The notes beneath the pieces were generated by a model. It searched no databases and had not been told where the DNA came from. It was given only the letters and a program-made list of their open reading frames with translations. Shown piece by piece: positions 1-8,346 of a stretch of DNA of 64,000 nucleotides. Positions within the stretch are counted from its first letter, which is position 1, and the number at the start of each line of letters is the position of its first letter. Source of the stretch: Streptomyces gobiensis (lineage in GTDB: Bacteria; Actinomycetota; Actinomycetes; Streptomycetales; Streptomycetaceae); NCBI RefSeq assembly GCF_021216675.1, contig NZ_CP086120.1, positions 5,330,501 through 5,394,500 on the forward strand. The letters are read 5' to 3'. The position numbers and the translations under genes are program-made.

Positions 1-30
1 GTGCGACCGCGTGGAACGGTATCCCGCGGA

Positions 31-351
31 TCAGGCCTGACCGGTCTCAAAACGGCTGATCCTCTCACCGTCGACAGTGAAGCGCCACGTGGTGTGCATT
101 TCACCCCAGGTGCTGTTGCGGAAGCGGGCCACCAGGGACAGCCCGTCGTCCGACTCGGACTCCACCTCCATATGCCCCTCGGCGGAGAAGATCTCCCGGT
201 CGGTCCACTCGTGCAGATCCCGCTCAGCGCCGTCGTCGGACATGGACGCGTCGTCCGTCAGCACGGCCAGGAAACTCTCGCGGTCGCCCGCGTTGAGCGC
301 GGAGACAAAGGTGCGCACGGCAGGGTGTGACAGCCGGTTCTCAGTAATCAT
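31..351 (-). CDS. SnoaL/NTF2-like nuclear transport factor family protein
   Basis: The 106-residue product begins MITENRLSHPAVRTFV and has the small alpha+beta pattern of the NTF2-like/SnoaL fold: N-terminal helices followed by strands around 'MHTTWRFTVDGERI'. The frame stays open upstream, but that extension is low-complexity and Arg-rich, so I start at the ATG where NTF2-like homology begins. Such proteins are small cytosolic ligand-binding or isomerase-like domains, and the substrate cannot be told from sequence. It lies downstream of a small membrane-protein gene on the same strand. Confidence 0.75.
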   Translation of the reverse strand: MITENRLSHPAVRTFVSALNAGDRESFLAVLTDDASMSDDGAERDLHEWTDREIFSAEGHMEVESESDDGLSLVARFRNSTWGEMHTTWRFTVDGERISRFETGQA

Positions 352-434
352 GAGTTCATCCAAAGCCGTACCAGGCCATGTCCGGGGGACCCGGCGGATG
401 GTCGCGGGCGGATTCGCCCGAACAGCCGTGTGCC

Positions 435-638
435 TCACTCGCTGGCTTTGCTGGCAGCCATGGCTGCCGTCGTCCCGAGGACAAGCAGCACGACGCAGGC
501 GAACATCTCGTAGCCATTGAGAAAGCCGATCCGGTGCACAGTCGTCCACAGGGCGAACGAGTCGAAGAAGTAGTGGACGATTCCGCCGATGCCCTGAGCG
601 ATCAGGATGAAGGCAATGAACCCCAGGAGATGCTTCAT
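435..638 (-). CDS. small membrane protein (67 aa)
   Basis: This 67-residue protein has two predicted transmembrane helices (about residues 3-22 and 42-62) joined by a short aromatic loop. The hydrophobic pattern, ATG start and codon bias suggest a real gene. No family is recognised. It is transcribed toward the NTF2-like gene 83 bp downstream and divergently from the sensor kinase, so its promoter must lie in the 126 bp before the kinase start. Confidence 0.55.
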   Translation of the reverse strand: MKHLLGFIAFILIAQGIGGIVHYFFDSFALWTTVHRIGFLNGYEMFACVVLLVLGTTAAMAASKASE

Positions 639-764
639 GATCTCGAGACTATGAACGCCAACCGGTCAGGGGCGTCATCCGAAAGTATGCGCCCACGCGA
701 CTTCGGTAGCGCACTGGCCGCTGAAGCGGTCCCGTCGGCCCACCGGACCATAGATTTGCCGTCT

Positions 765-1931
765 ATGATCCGTCCCCGTCTGGCGTTCCCCCGTCTGGCG
801 TTCCCCCGTCCGGCGTTCCCCCGGCTGGAGCCCATCCGGCGCAGCCGGCGCGACTGGGTCGTCGACATCAGCCTCTTCGTCCTGGCCGCGGTCTTCAGCG
901 TGATCACCGCTGTGGACATCGTCCGCGACCCGGAGCTCTCGCGCGGTGCTCTGGTCGCCGACCAGATCATGGGCGCCCTCGCCTGCTGCGCGCTCTTTCT
1001 GCGCCGACGCTGGCCGGTCGCGCTGGCCCTCGTGCTGGTGCCGGTGGGGCTGTTCTCGCACTATGTGGCAGGGCCCTATCTGGTCGCACTCTTCACCGTC
1101 GCCGTGCACCGGCCGCCGCGCACCGTGGCGCTGGTCGCGGGCATCGCCTTCGTTCCCGTCCTGATCGGCTCGCTGATTCGCCCGGACCCTGAACTGCCCG
1201 TGCTGGTCGATGCCCTTCTCGGGCTGTTGCTGGTCGGTACCGCGATCGGCTGGGGCATGTTCGTACGCTCGCGCCGCCAGCTGCGCGCCTCGCTCATCGA
1301 GCAGGCCCAGCGCGCCACCCGGGAAACGATCGCCCGCGAGATGCACGATGTGCTCGCCCATCGGCTCTCCCTGCTCAGCCTGCACGCGGGCGCCCTGGAG
1401 TATCACGCTCACGCGCCGGCGCAAGAGATCCAGCGCGCCGCCGGGGTGGTGCGGCAGAGCGCGCATGAGGCGCTGGAGGAGCTGCGGGACATCATCGGGG
1501 TGCTGCGAGCGGAGCCGGGGGCCGGCAACGACAGCCGTCCCCAGCCCACCCTGGCCGATCTGCCCCGGCTGATCGAGGAGTCCGAGCGGGCCGGCGTACG
1601 GGTCAGGCTGGAGAAGCGGCTCGCCCAGCCTGACCAGGTGCCCGAGACGACCGGGCGCACCGTCTACCGGATTGTCCAGGAGGGGCTCACCAACATCCGT
1701 AAGCACGCACCCGGCGCTGAGGCCACCGTGACCGTCGACGGCAGACCGGGCGAGTGGCTGACCGCGGACGTCAGCAATTCGCTGGCCAGCGGCCCTGGCG
1801 AAGCGATTCCGGGCGCAGGCCAGGGACTTGTCGGCCTCACCGAACGGGTCAGCCTCGCGGGCGGACGCCTGGAGCATGGCCGGATCGGTGACACCTTCCG
1901 GCTGTACGCCTGGCTACCGTGGCGGCCATGA
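765..1931 (+). CDS. NarL-type sensor histidine kinase
   Basis: The 388-residue protein has an N-terminal membrane sensor of about five helices (residues 30-160), then a HisKA_3 dimerisation domain with phospho-accepting His194 in 'REMHDVLAHRL', and a HATPase domain with an N-box ('VQEGLTNIRKHA') and G-box ('GAGQGLVGL'). I chose the ATG at 765 because upstream in-frame codons overlap the divergent small gene and are not protein-like. Residues 5-19 come from three 15-bp tandem repeats. The stop overlaps the next gene's start as ATGA, so kinase and regulator are translationally coupled. The signal is unknown. Confidence 0.93.
   Translation: MIRPRLAFPRLAFPRPAFPRLEPIRRSRRDWVVDISLFVLAAVFSVITAVDIVRDPELSRGALVADQIMGALACCALFLRRRWPVALALVLVPVGLFSHYVAGPYLVALFTVAVHRPPRTVALVAGIAFVPVLIGSLIRPDPELPVLVDALLGLLLVGTAIGWGMFVRSRRQLRASLIEQAQRATRETIAREMHDVLAHRLSLLSLHAGALEYHAHAPAQEIQRAAGVVRQSAHEALEELRDIIGVLRAEPGAGNDSRPQPTLADLPRLIEESERAGVRVRLEKRLAQPDQVPETTGRTVYRIVQEGLTNIRKHAPGAEATVTVDGRPGEWLTADVSNSLASGPGEAIPGAGQGLVGLTERVSLAGGRLEHGRIGDTFRLYAWLPWRP
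777..821 (+). repeat. three 15-bp tandem repeats in kinase 5' end
   Basis: The unit CGTCTGGCGTTCCCC is present three times head to tail, the third copy with one change (CGTCCGGCGTTCCCC). It encodes Arg-Leu/Pro-Ala-Phe-Pro repeats in the cytoplasmic N-terminus of the sensor kinase. The 15-bp period keeps the reading frame, so copy number could vary without breaking the gene. Confidence 0.9.
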
Positions 1932-2620
1932 CCATCCGTGTGCTTCTCGTTGACGACGATCCCCTGGTCCGCGCTGGACTGCGGCTCATGCTCAGTGCCG
2001 CAGCCGATATCGAGATCGCCGGGGAGGCGTCCGATGGCACCGAGGTGCTGCCACTGGTGGAAGAGCTCGCACCCCAGGTGGTGCTGATGGATATCCGGAT
2101 GCCCGCCATGGATGGCCTCACCGCGACCGAGACACTGCGTGCGCGGCCCCAGCCGCCCGAGGTCGTCGTGCTGACCACCTTCAACGCCGACGAGCATGTG
2201 CTGCGCGCGCTGCGGGCCGGAGCCTCGGGCTTCCTGCTCAAGGACACCCCGCCCGCCGACATCGTCGACGCGGTACGACGGGTGGCGGCCGGGGACCCGG
2301 TGCTCTCCCCGGCCATCACCCAGCAGCTGATCGCACATGTCGCCGACAGCACCCGGGACACCCGCCGCTCCCGCGCCCGGAAGGCGCTTGGCACACTGGC
2401 GGAACGGGAGCGGGAGGTCGCCATCGCGATTGGCCAGGGCAAGCCGAACGCCGACATCGCCACCGGGCTCTATATGAGCATCCCCACCGTCAAGACCCAT
2501 GTCTCCCGCATCCTCACCAAGCTCGGTCTCAACAACCGGGTGCAGATCGCGCTGCTGGCCCATGACGCGGGACTGCTGGAGGACGATGCGCCGGACAGGC
2601 GGGATCAGCGGGAATCCTGA
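1928..2620 (+). CDS. NarL/LuxR-family response regulator
   Basis: The 230-residue regulator has a receiver domain (acidic pocket DDD at 9-11, phospho-acceptor Asp55 in 'VLMDIRMPAMDG', conserved Thr and Lys further on) and a C-terminal LuxR helix-turn-helix ('LTEREREV'-like 'LAEREREVAIAIGQGK', then 'SIPTVKTHVSRILTKL'). The ATG at 1928 overlaps the kinase stop by four bases. It is the cognate partner of that kinase. Targets cannot be read from sequence. Confidence 0.95.
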   Translation: MTIRVLLVDDDPLVRAGLRLMLSAAADIEIAGEASDGTEVLPLVEELAPQVVLMDIRMPAMDGLTATETLRARPQPPEVVVLTTFNADEHVLRALRAGASGFLLKDTPPADIVDAVRRVAAGDPVLSPAITQQLIAHVADSTRDTRRSRARKALGTLAEREREVAIAIGQGKPNADIATGLYMSIPTVKTHVSRILTKLGLNNRVQIALLAHDAGLLEDDAPDRRDQRES

Positions 2621-2660
2621 GCGCCGGCCGGTGTTGAAGTGGGTGCTCCGGCGCGGGCCA

Positions 2661-4046
2661 TCACCGGGTGGAAACGATTCCGCGAACGACTCCCAGCTCC
2701 ACCAGATCCTGTGGGCGCGGCCGCAGCTGATCGGCCGTCGCACGGATCTGGCCGGGGCCGCGTTTGAGTATGGCGGCGGCCAGCTCGGGCGCGATGACGG
2801 AGAAATAGCTGTCCGGAGTCACCCAGGTGTTCCCCGGCGCGGTGAGTGCCAGCGCACCGCCGGAGCCGCCCTCACCCATGACGAGCGAGGTCACCGGGGT
2901 CCGGGCCTCGGCGACGGCCGCGAAGCACTCCGCGATCGCGGCACCCGCACCGGACCGTTCAGCCTCGGCGTCATTGGCCGCACCCGGGGTGTCGACCAGG
3001 GTGAGCACGGGAATGCCCAGCCGGTCGGCGAGCCGTATCAGCCGGGCGGCGGTGCGGAACCCGGCCGGGCGGGTCGCGGTGCCGCACTGGGCGGCGTAGC
3101 CGACCGTACGGCCCGCGCGCTGCCCGAAGCCGCAGCGCACCCCAGGATCGACGCCCCCGCAGCGGTCACCGCTGAGCTCGGCCCGCACCTCGAAGTGGGC
3201 GTTCAGGTAGGCGTCGGCGCGCGGACGCTCGATGCCGCGTGCCCGCTGGACCGCCTCCCAGCCGGTTACCGGCAGCCCTGCGGCGCCCAGCGCGGACGGC
3301 GGTTCGACGGGACCCTCGGCCGGGGTCGTCAGCAGGGAGAGCCAGCGCTCGAGCGTGGGGCGGAGCTCATCGGGACGGACGGTCTGATCGATATGACCGG
3401 CCGCCAACTGGCCCTCGGCGCAGTAGGCGTACGGATCCGCGTCCGCTGGACGGACCCGGGAGCCCGCGAAGCCGATCTGTGCTGAGGGGAGGGCCAGGAT
3501 CACATCCGCGCCCGCGCCCAGCGTGGCCCAGCCGCCGCCGGTGACCGGATCGCGCAGCACGGCGATCTGCGGCAGCCGGGCGGCCCGGGTGAGGGCCGAC
3601 TGACGGGCCACCCGCTGGAGCTGGCTGAGCGCCCGCATGCCCTCCTGCATCCGGCTGCCACCGGTGGCGATCAGGGATACCACCGGCAGCGACAGCTCAC
3701 GGGCCCGGACGTGGGCGGCCTCCAGCCGGTCACCTGTTCGCTCGCCGAGGGAGCCGCCCAGAAAGCCGAACTCGAAGGAGATGAGTACCGCTTCCCGGCC
3801 ACCCACCTTGGCCACCCCGCACACCACGGACTCCCGTTCGCCGGTGCGCTCGGCGGCCCGGTCCCGGGCGGCGTCATAGCCCGCCCAGCCGAGCGGTCCG
3901 TCGGCGGGCTGCGGTGCGCTGGCGACGGTCAGCTCCGCGAAGTCCGCAGCGACCGCCCCGATCGCCGCTCGCGCCGTCATGGGACCGGTCTGGCCGGTCT
4001 GGCCGGTCTGGTGGAGCTGGCCGGGCTGGTGGGGCTGGTGGGTCAT
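2661..4046 (-). CDS. fused beta/alpha acyl-CoA carboxyltransferase
   Basis: The 461-residue protein carries both halves of a carboxyltransferase. The N-terminal beta-like domain has 'GGSRMQEGM' and 'DPVTGGGWATLGAGAD', and the C-terminal alpha-like domain has 'LVDTPGAANDAEAE' and 'GEGGSGGALAL'. These domains move carboxyl from carboxybiotin to an acyl-CoA. The AccD zinc-ribbon cysteines are absent. The start overlaps the stop of the synthetase gene by 4 bp, so the two are one operon that probably handles malonyl-CoA or a related acyl-CoA. No biotin carboxylase or carrier is nearby. The first 22 residues are Gln/Gly/Thr-rich and an ATG at residue 23 is an alternative start. Confidence 0.88.
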   Translation of the reverse strand: MTHQPHQPGQLHQTGQTGQTGPMTARAAIGAVAADFAELTVASAPQPADGPLGWAGYDAARDRAAERTGERESVVCGVAKVGGREAVLISFEFGFLGGSLGERTGDRLEAAHVRARELSLPVVSLIATGGSRMQEGMRALSQLQRVARQSALTRAARLPQIAVLRDPVTGGGWATLGAGADVILALPSAQIGFAGSRVRPADADPYAYCAEGQLAAGHIDQTVRPDELRPTLERWLSLLTTPAEGPVEPPSALGAAGLPVTGWEAVQRARGIERPRADAYLNAHFEVRAELSGDRCGGVDPGVRCGFGQRAGRTVGYAAQCGTATRPAGFRTAARLIRLADRLGIPVLTLVDTPGAANDAEAERSGAGAAIAECFAAVAEARTPVTSLVMGEGGSGGALALTAPGNTWVTPDSYFSVIAPELAAAILKRGPGQIRATADQLRPRPQDLVELGVVRGIVSTR

Positions 4047-5491
4047 CCAAGCTCCTTCTTCATGACCTTGCCCATGTCGTTCCGTGGCAGCAGCGGCAGA
4101 AAGCGGACCTCGCGCGGCCGCTTGTGCGGGGCGAGCTGCTGGGCCACATGGTCGGTCAGGACCTGCTTGCCGGGCGGGTCGTCGCGGTCCACGGGCACGA
4201 TCCAGGCGATGACACGCTCCCCCAGATCCGGGTCCGGTTCGCCGGTGACGGCCGCCTCGCTCACCCCCGGGTGCTCCAGCAGAACGTTCTCAATCTCCCC
4301 GGCGCCGATCTTGTAGCCGCCGCTTTTGATGAGGTCGGTGGATTTGCGTCCGACGATCCCGTAGCAGCCGTCGCTGTCCCGGGTGGCCATGTCGCCCGTA
4401 CGGAACCAACCGCCCGCGAAGGCCTCGGCGGTGGCGTCGGGCCAGCCCAGATACTCGGTGAAGAGATTGGGCCCGCGCACCTGGATCTCACCGACGGTCT
4501 CACCATCGCTGGTTTCGATGCGGGCCCCCTCCTCATCGACCAGGCGCACATCGACGCTGGGCAGCGGCACCCCCACCGTGCCGGGCCTGGCCGGGCCGTC
4601 GACCCGCACGCTGGTGTTCATCAGGGTCTCGGTCATGCCGTAGCGCTCGATGACACGCTGCCCGGTGGCGGCGGTGATCCGCTCGTGGTCATACCGGGGC
4701 AGCGCGGCAGAGCCGGAGACCAGCAGTCTGGCTCCGCCCAGCGCCTGGGCGAGCACCGGGTCGCTCTCCACCGCCTCGGCGAGCCGGTGGTACATCGTGG
4801 GCACCCCGAAGAACATGGTCGCGCCGCCGGTGGACAGCTCATGGGCGACGCCCTGGGTGGAGAAGCGGCCCAGATGGTGCACGGTGCCGCCACGGCGCAA
4901 CGGGCCGAGGATCCCCAGGATCAGCCCGTGCACATGGAACAGCGGCAGGGCATGCACCAGAACATCGTCCTCGGTCCATGCCCAGGCGTCGGCCAGATCG
5001 TCGAGGTTGGCGGCGATGGCCCGGCGGGAGATCACCACGCCCTTGGGGGAACCGGTGGTGCCGGAGGTATAGACGATCAGCGCGGGCATGGAGTCCGGCC
5101 CGCTCTCCCTGTGGATGGCGGGCGAGTCCTCGGGGGGCGTACGCGGATCGACGGCGATGTGGGGCAGCGCGGCCAGCGCTTTCGGCAGTTCATCGTCGGG
5201 TCCGGCCAGGACCAGGGCCGGGGCGCTGTCGGTGAGGACATGTGCCAGCTCCCGCTCACCCATCCGGGGATTGAGCGGGATGGCGGGTGCCCCCGCCAGC
5301 AGCGCGGCCACCACCGCCACCACCGTCTCCACCGCGGGCGTGGCCCACACCGCGACCCGGTCGCGTGCGGTGAGCCGCGCGCCGAGCGCCCTGGCCGAGG
5401 CGGCGAGTTGGGGGTAGCTGAGCGTCTCCTCGCCGAAACGCAGGGCGGGCTTGGCCGGTTCGGCCTCCAGGGCGGGGATGAGTGGTGACAC
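4043..5491 (-). CDS. matB: malonyl-CoA synthetase (MatB-like acyl-CoA ligase)
   Basis: The 482-residue ANL-superfamily ligase has the P-loop 'YTSGTTGSPKGVV' (residues 141-153), 'RYGMTET' at about 283, the hinge 'GWFRTGDMA' and the C-terminal catalytic lysine region 'PRNDMGKVMKKEL'. Length and the 'FFGVPTMYHRL' motif fit malonyl/methylmalonyl-CoA synthetases of Streptomyces. These make malonyl-CoA from malonate, ATP and CoA. Translational coupling to a carboxyltransferase supports a role in extender-unit supply, which is inference. It is divergent from the GH5 gene. Confidence 0.88.
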   Translation of the reverse strand: MSPLIPALEAEPAKPALRFGEETLSYPQLAASARALGARLTARDRVAVWATPAVETVVAVVAALLAGAPAIPLNPRMGERELAHVLTDSAPALVLAGPDDELPKALAALPHIAVDPRTPPEDSPAIHRESGPDSMPALIVYTSGTTGSPKGVVISRRAIAANLDDLADAWAWTEDDVLVHALPLFHVHGLILGILGPLRRGGTVHHLGRFSTQGVAHELSTGGATMFFGVPTMYHRLAEAVESDPVLAQALGGARLLVSGSAALPRYDHERITAATGQRVIERYGMTETLMNTSVRVDGPARPGTVGVPLPSVDVRLVDEEGARIETSDGETVGEIQVRGPNLFTEYLGWPDATAEAFAGGWFRTGDMATRDSDGCYGIVGRKSTDLIKSGGYKIGAGEIENVLLEHPGVSEAAVTGEPDPDLGERVIAWIVPVDRDDPPGKQVLTDHVAQQLAPHKRPREVRFLPLLPRNDMGKVMKKELG

Positions 5492-5579
5492 CCGGGCTCC
5501 TTAGCTGGTGATCTCTCGGGCTCACGATCTCATCAGCGGGTGCTCGCGGGAGGCAAGGGCAGGCGGCCAGTCGAGTGTA

Positions 5580-5616
5580 AGGAAAGTTTCCTATCCCCTT
5601 GTCGGTGATAGGAAAC
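5580..5616. promoter_or_regulatory. inverted-repeat operator/hairpin upstream of GH5 gene
   Basis: Two overlapping perfect inverted repeats are present: AGGAAA-G-TTTCCT (5580-5592), and GTTTCCTATC (5586-5595) with GATAGGAAAC (5607-5616), separated by 11 nt. Three copies of an AGGAAA half-site therefore lie 67-103 bp before the GTG of the cellulase gene. This looks like a repressor or activator operator, or a leader hairpin. The regulator is not identifiable here. Confidence 0.7.
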
Positions 5617-5682
5617 AACCCTGACTTCCATCCGACCCGGCACCTCTCCTCAACTCCCCACCCCTACAAGGAGTGACGCACT

Positions 5683-6726
5683 GTGCATCAACACGCCCTC
5701 AGACGGCGCAGACTGCCCCGGGCGGCCCTGGCCGCCGCACTCGCCGTGGCCCTCCTCCTCACCCTGCAGATCCAGTTCCGGGCCGCCGCGTCCACCAGTG
5801 ACACGGCGGCCCGGACCGCTGTCGCCGCAGGCGGCCGGCTCAAGGTCTGTGGCAACCGCCTTTGCGATGCCAGCGGTCAGCCCGTCCAACTGCGGGGCAT
5901 GAGCACCCACGGCACCCAGTGGTACGCGCAGTGCGTCACCAACGGATCGCTGGATGCCCTGGCTGAGGACTGGGGCGCCGATGTCCTGCGGGTCTCCACC
6001 TATGTCCAGGAGGGCGGCTACGAAACCAACCCGGCGCACTTCACGAACCTCGCCAGCCGCATCATCGACCAGGCCACCGCGCGGGGCATGTATGTGATCG
6101 TCGACTGGCACATGCTCACCCCCGGGGACCCCCATGTGAACCTTGAGCGAGCCAAGAAGTTCTTCACCGATATCGCCAAGCGCCACGGCCATCAGCCCAA
6201 TCTCCTGTACGAGATCGCCAATGAGCCCAGCGGTGTGAGCTGGAACGCCATCAAGTCCTATGCCGAGAAGCTCATTCCCGTCATCCGCGCGAACGACCCG
6301 GAGACCACCATTCTGGTCGGCACGCGTGCCTGGTCCTCCTTCGGAGTCTCCGAGGGAAGCGATGAGCGGGAGGTCGTGAACAACCCGGTGCGGGCCACGA
6401 ACATCATGTACACCTTCCACTTCTACGCGGCCTCACACCGGGACGCGTATCTGCGCACTCTCGACCGGGCCTCCGACCGGCTCCCGGTCTTCGTCACCGA
6501 GTTCGGCACGCAGAACCACGCGGGCGAGGGCGCCAATGACTTCACCATGTCGCAGCGGTATCTGGACCTGATGAGCCGGAAGAAGATCTCCTGGGTCAAC
6601 TGGAACTTCTCCGACGACCACCGCTCCGGTGCCGTCTTCAAGCAGGGCACCTGCTCGGGCGATCGGTGGAAAGGCACCGGTGTGCTGAAGGAGGCCGGTA
6701 TCTGGATCCGCGCACGGATGGGATGA
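5683..6726 (+). CDS. secreted GH5 endoglucanase (cellulase)
   Basis: The 347-residue protein has an Arg-rich N-terminus and hydrophobic segment (residues 12-31) typical of a long actinobacterial signal peptide, then a single GH5 TIM barrel. Glu181 in 'YEIANEPS' is the expected acid/base, Glu273 in 'PVFVTEFGT' the nucleophile, and 'MYTFHFYA' carries the conserved His. It should cleave beta-1,4-glucans outside the cell. No cellulose-binding module is attached, which is shorter than many Streptomyces cellulases. The GTG start follows AAGGAG. The hairpin at 5580-5616 probably regulates it. Confidence 0.92.
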   Translation: MHQHALRRRRLPRAALAAALAVALLLTLQIQFRAAASTSDTAARTAVAAGGRLKVCGNRLCDASGQPVQLRGMSTHGTQWYAQCVTNGSLDALAEDWGADVLRVSTYVQEGGYETNPAHFTNLASRIIDQATARGMYVIVDWHMLTPGDPHVNLERAKKFFTDIAKRHGHQPNLLYEIANEPSGVSWNAIKSYAEKLIPVIRANDPETTILVGTRAWSSFGVSEGSDEREVVNNPVRATNIMYTFHFYAASHRDAYLRTLDRASDRLPVFVTEFGTQNHAGEGANDFTMSQRYLDLMSRKKISWVNWNFSDDHRSGAVFKQGTCSGDRWKGTGVLKEAGIWIRARMG

Positions 6727-6748
6727 CCGGCAGAACCGTCCGCATGCG

Positions 6749-7516
6749 TCAGCCGCCCGCGGCCTCCGGGAAGAGCACGATGAACGGCTCCGTCGAATCC
6801 GACAGGCCGCGGGCGAACGGCGCGTCAAAGTGCCAGATCAGAAAGAGCAGAAACGCGATCAGCGCGCTGAACAGCCCGGCCAGCAGCAGCTCCCGGCCCG
6901 AGCGGCGGATCTGCAGCGCGAAGATCATGCCGACCGTGACCAGGGCACCGATGATCAGACCGAACCACACCACGCCCGGCATCGTCGAGCCCGCGCTCAG
7001 CTCCCGGCCCGTGCGGGCGTCGTCGATGGCCGTCACCTGGTCGACCAGCCCTTGATAGGCGTGCGATTCCAGGGTGGTCTGCGGCTCGTACCCAGCCACA
7101 TCCTCGCGCAGCTTCGCCAGCAGCACATCGCCCCTGTCGGTGAGCTCACCGTGCTCGGCCATATGCGGCCACTCCGTATGGAGCGTATGGGTGACATACG
7201 CGTCCACATCGCCGCGGACCCGGTCACGCGTCCCGGCCGGGTAGGCCTGGACACGCTCGCTCACCTCATGCAGCGCCTGTGCCTCCCGTTGCACCCAGTC
7301 GGTGGCCGCGTTGCGCTGTTCCCAGACACCCGCGATTGCCAGGCCCAGCACGATCGCGTACACCACGCCGATCATCATCGTCATGTACTCAATGACGTCC
7401 GGGGTTTCGGTCGGATCCTCGTCGTCACCCAGCCGCCGCTGCCGCAGCACCGCGACGGTGAGGACGATCGCACACGTCGCGACCATAGCGAGGGCCAGGA
7501 CAAGCCATTCGGGCAA
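6749..7516 (-). CDS. DUF4239 / bestrophin-like membrane protein
   Basis: The 255-residue protein has two N-terminal helices (residues 5-23 and 45-63), a soluble alpha-helical middle containing 'EAQALHEVSERVQAYP', and two C-terminal helices (about 180-202 and 210-230). This matches the DUF4239 bestrophin-like family seen across actinobacteria. An ion-channel role is suggested only by distant fold similarity. It converges on the cellulase gene with a 22-bp gap, and a proline-rich surface protein gene is just upstream on the same strand. Confidence 0.8.
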   Translation of the reverse strand: MPEWLVLALAMVATCAIVLTVAVLRQRRLGDDEDPTETPDVIEYMTMMIGVVYAIVLGLAIAGVWEQRNAATDWVQREAQALHEVSERVQAYPAGTRDRVRGDVDAYVTHTLHTEWPHMAEHGELTDRGDVLLAKLREDVAGYEPQTTLESHAYQGLVDQVTAIDDARTGRELSAGSTMPGVVWFGLIIGALVTVGMIFALQIRRSGRELLLAGLFSALIAFLLFLIWHFDAPFARGLSDSTEPFIVLFPEAAGG

Positions 7517-7525
7517 GGAGACCTC

Positions 7526-8164
7526 CTAGGTGGAGCGGGAACTGGAGCGGGAGCCGGAGCGGGGCCGCAGCGCGGCGGCGGCCAGCACGGCGGGGGCGAC
7601 GAGCAGCAGCATCCGGCCGACCATCGAGGTGCCGGTATCGGGCTGAGAACGGTGGGGTCCGGCCCGCAGCGGCGCCGCGGGCGGGGAGGGCGGCGGCGTC
7701 ACGGAGGGCGTCGGTGTGGGGCTGGGCTTGTGCCTGGGACCAGAACTGGGCGGCGGTGCCGGTGGTGGGGACGGCGCTGGAGGCGGGGACGGCGCCGGAG
7801 GCGGGGACGGCGCCGGAGGCGGGGACGGCGGCGGTGGGGGCGTACTCGGCGCGGGCGGTGGCGCGGGCGGTATGGGCGGCGGCGCGGGCGCGGGCGGTGG
7901 GTCAGCCGGTGGGGGCGGGGCGGGCGGCGTGGGTATGCGGCTCGGCGGAGTAGGGCTGGGGGGCGGGGTCGTGGGGCACACATCGTGCAGCGGCTCACCG
8001 GCGCGTGCCCGCTCCATCATCTCGCTCACGGAGCGCTCGGAGTTCGCGAAGGCGCAAGCCTCACGGGGCACCGCTGTGGCCGTCCCCGGTGTGCCGAGCA
8101 GCAGTACAAGCGCGGCCACGGCCACCCCGGCACCCAGCGGACGTATGCGCTGATCTGTCGTCAC
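7526..8164 (-). CDS. proline-rich surface protein with C-terminal anchor
   Basis: The 212-residue product has a signal peptide ending near 'GTATAVP', a short folded segment with two cysteines (residues 32-64), about 95 residues of Pro-rich PPPS/PPPA repeats, and a C-terminal QPDTG-like motif followed by a hydrophobic stretch and an Arg/Ser tail. That architecture is typical of wall-spanning surface proteins. It ends 9 bp before the bestrophin-like gene on the same strand. The opposite strand gives a Gly-rich frame that lacks any domain structure, so I prefer this strand. Confidence 0.6.
   Translation of the reverse strand: MTTDQRIRPLGAGVAVAALVLLLGTPGTATAVPREACAFANSERSVSEMMERARAGEPLHDVCPTTPPPSPTPPSRIPTPPAPPPPADPPPAPAPPPIPPAPPPAPSTPPPPPSPPPAPSPPPAPSPPPAPSPPPAPPPSSGPRHKPSPTPTPSVTPPPSPPAAPLRAGPHRSQPDTGTSMVGRMLLLVAPAVLAAAALRPRSGSRSSSRST
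7773..7826. repeat. 18-bp tandem repeats coding for PSPPPA units
   Basis: Three head-to-tail 18-bp units (GGCGCCGGAGGCGGGGAC on the plus strand, first copy with one change) encode Pro-Ser-Pro-Pro-Pro-Ala repeats of the surface protein. Their identity at DNA level suggests recent duplication. Confidence 0.85.
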
Positions 8165-8285
8165 AGGGGGGAGTCTGCGCAGCCGGAGCGTCCTTCATGA
8201 GGACAGCGGCGGGAATTCCCCTGATCTGATGACAAGCACGCCAAGAAGTCCTGAATGCAGGCTGGTTGGCCTTGATAAGCGCCAA

Positions 8286-8305
8286 GGCCGCCCACGTGGG
8301 CGGCC
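8286..8305. terminator. 20-bp palindrome, likely terminator of xylulokinase gene
   Basis: GGCCGCCCACGTGGGCGGCC is a perfect palindrome 42 bp past the stop of the minus-strand xylulokinase gene. GC-rich hairpins without a T-run are common Streptomyces terminators. Confidence 0.55.
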
Positions 8306-8346
8306 CGGCCGCGTCAACTCCCCTTCGAGCGCGGGCAGCAGCCACC

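Noticed and set aside
675..1877. Minus-strand 400-codon frame
   Set aside because: Exact antisense of the sensor kinase gene, His/Gly-rich and without domains.
7716..8153. Gly-rich plus-strand frame opposite the proline-rich protein
   Set aside because: Mirror of the Pro-rich repeats, without a signal peptide or folded part.
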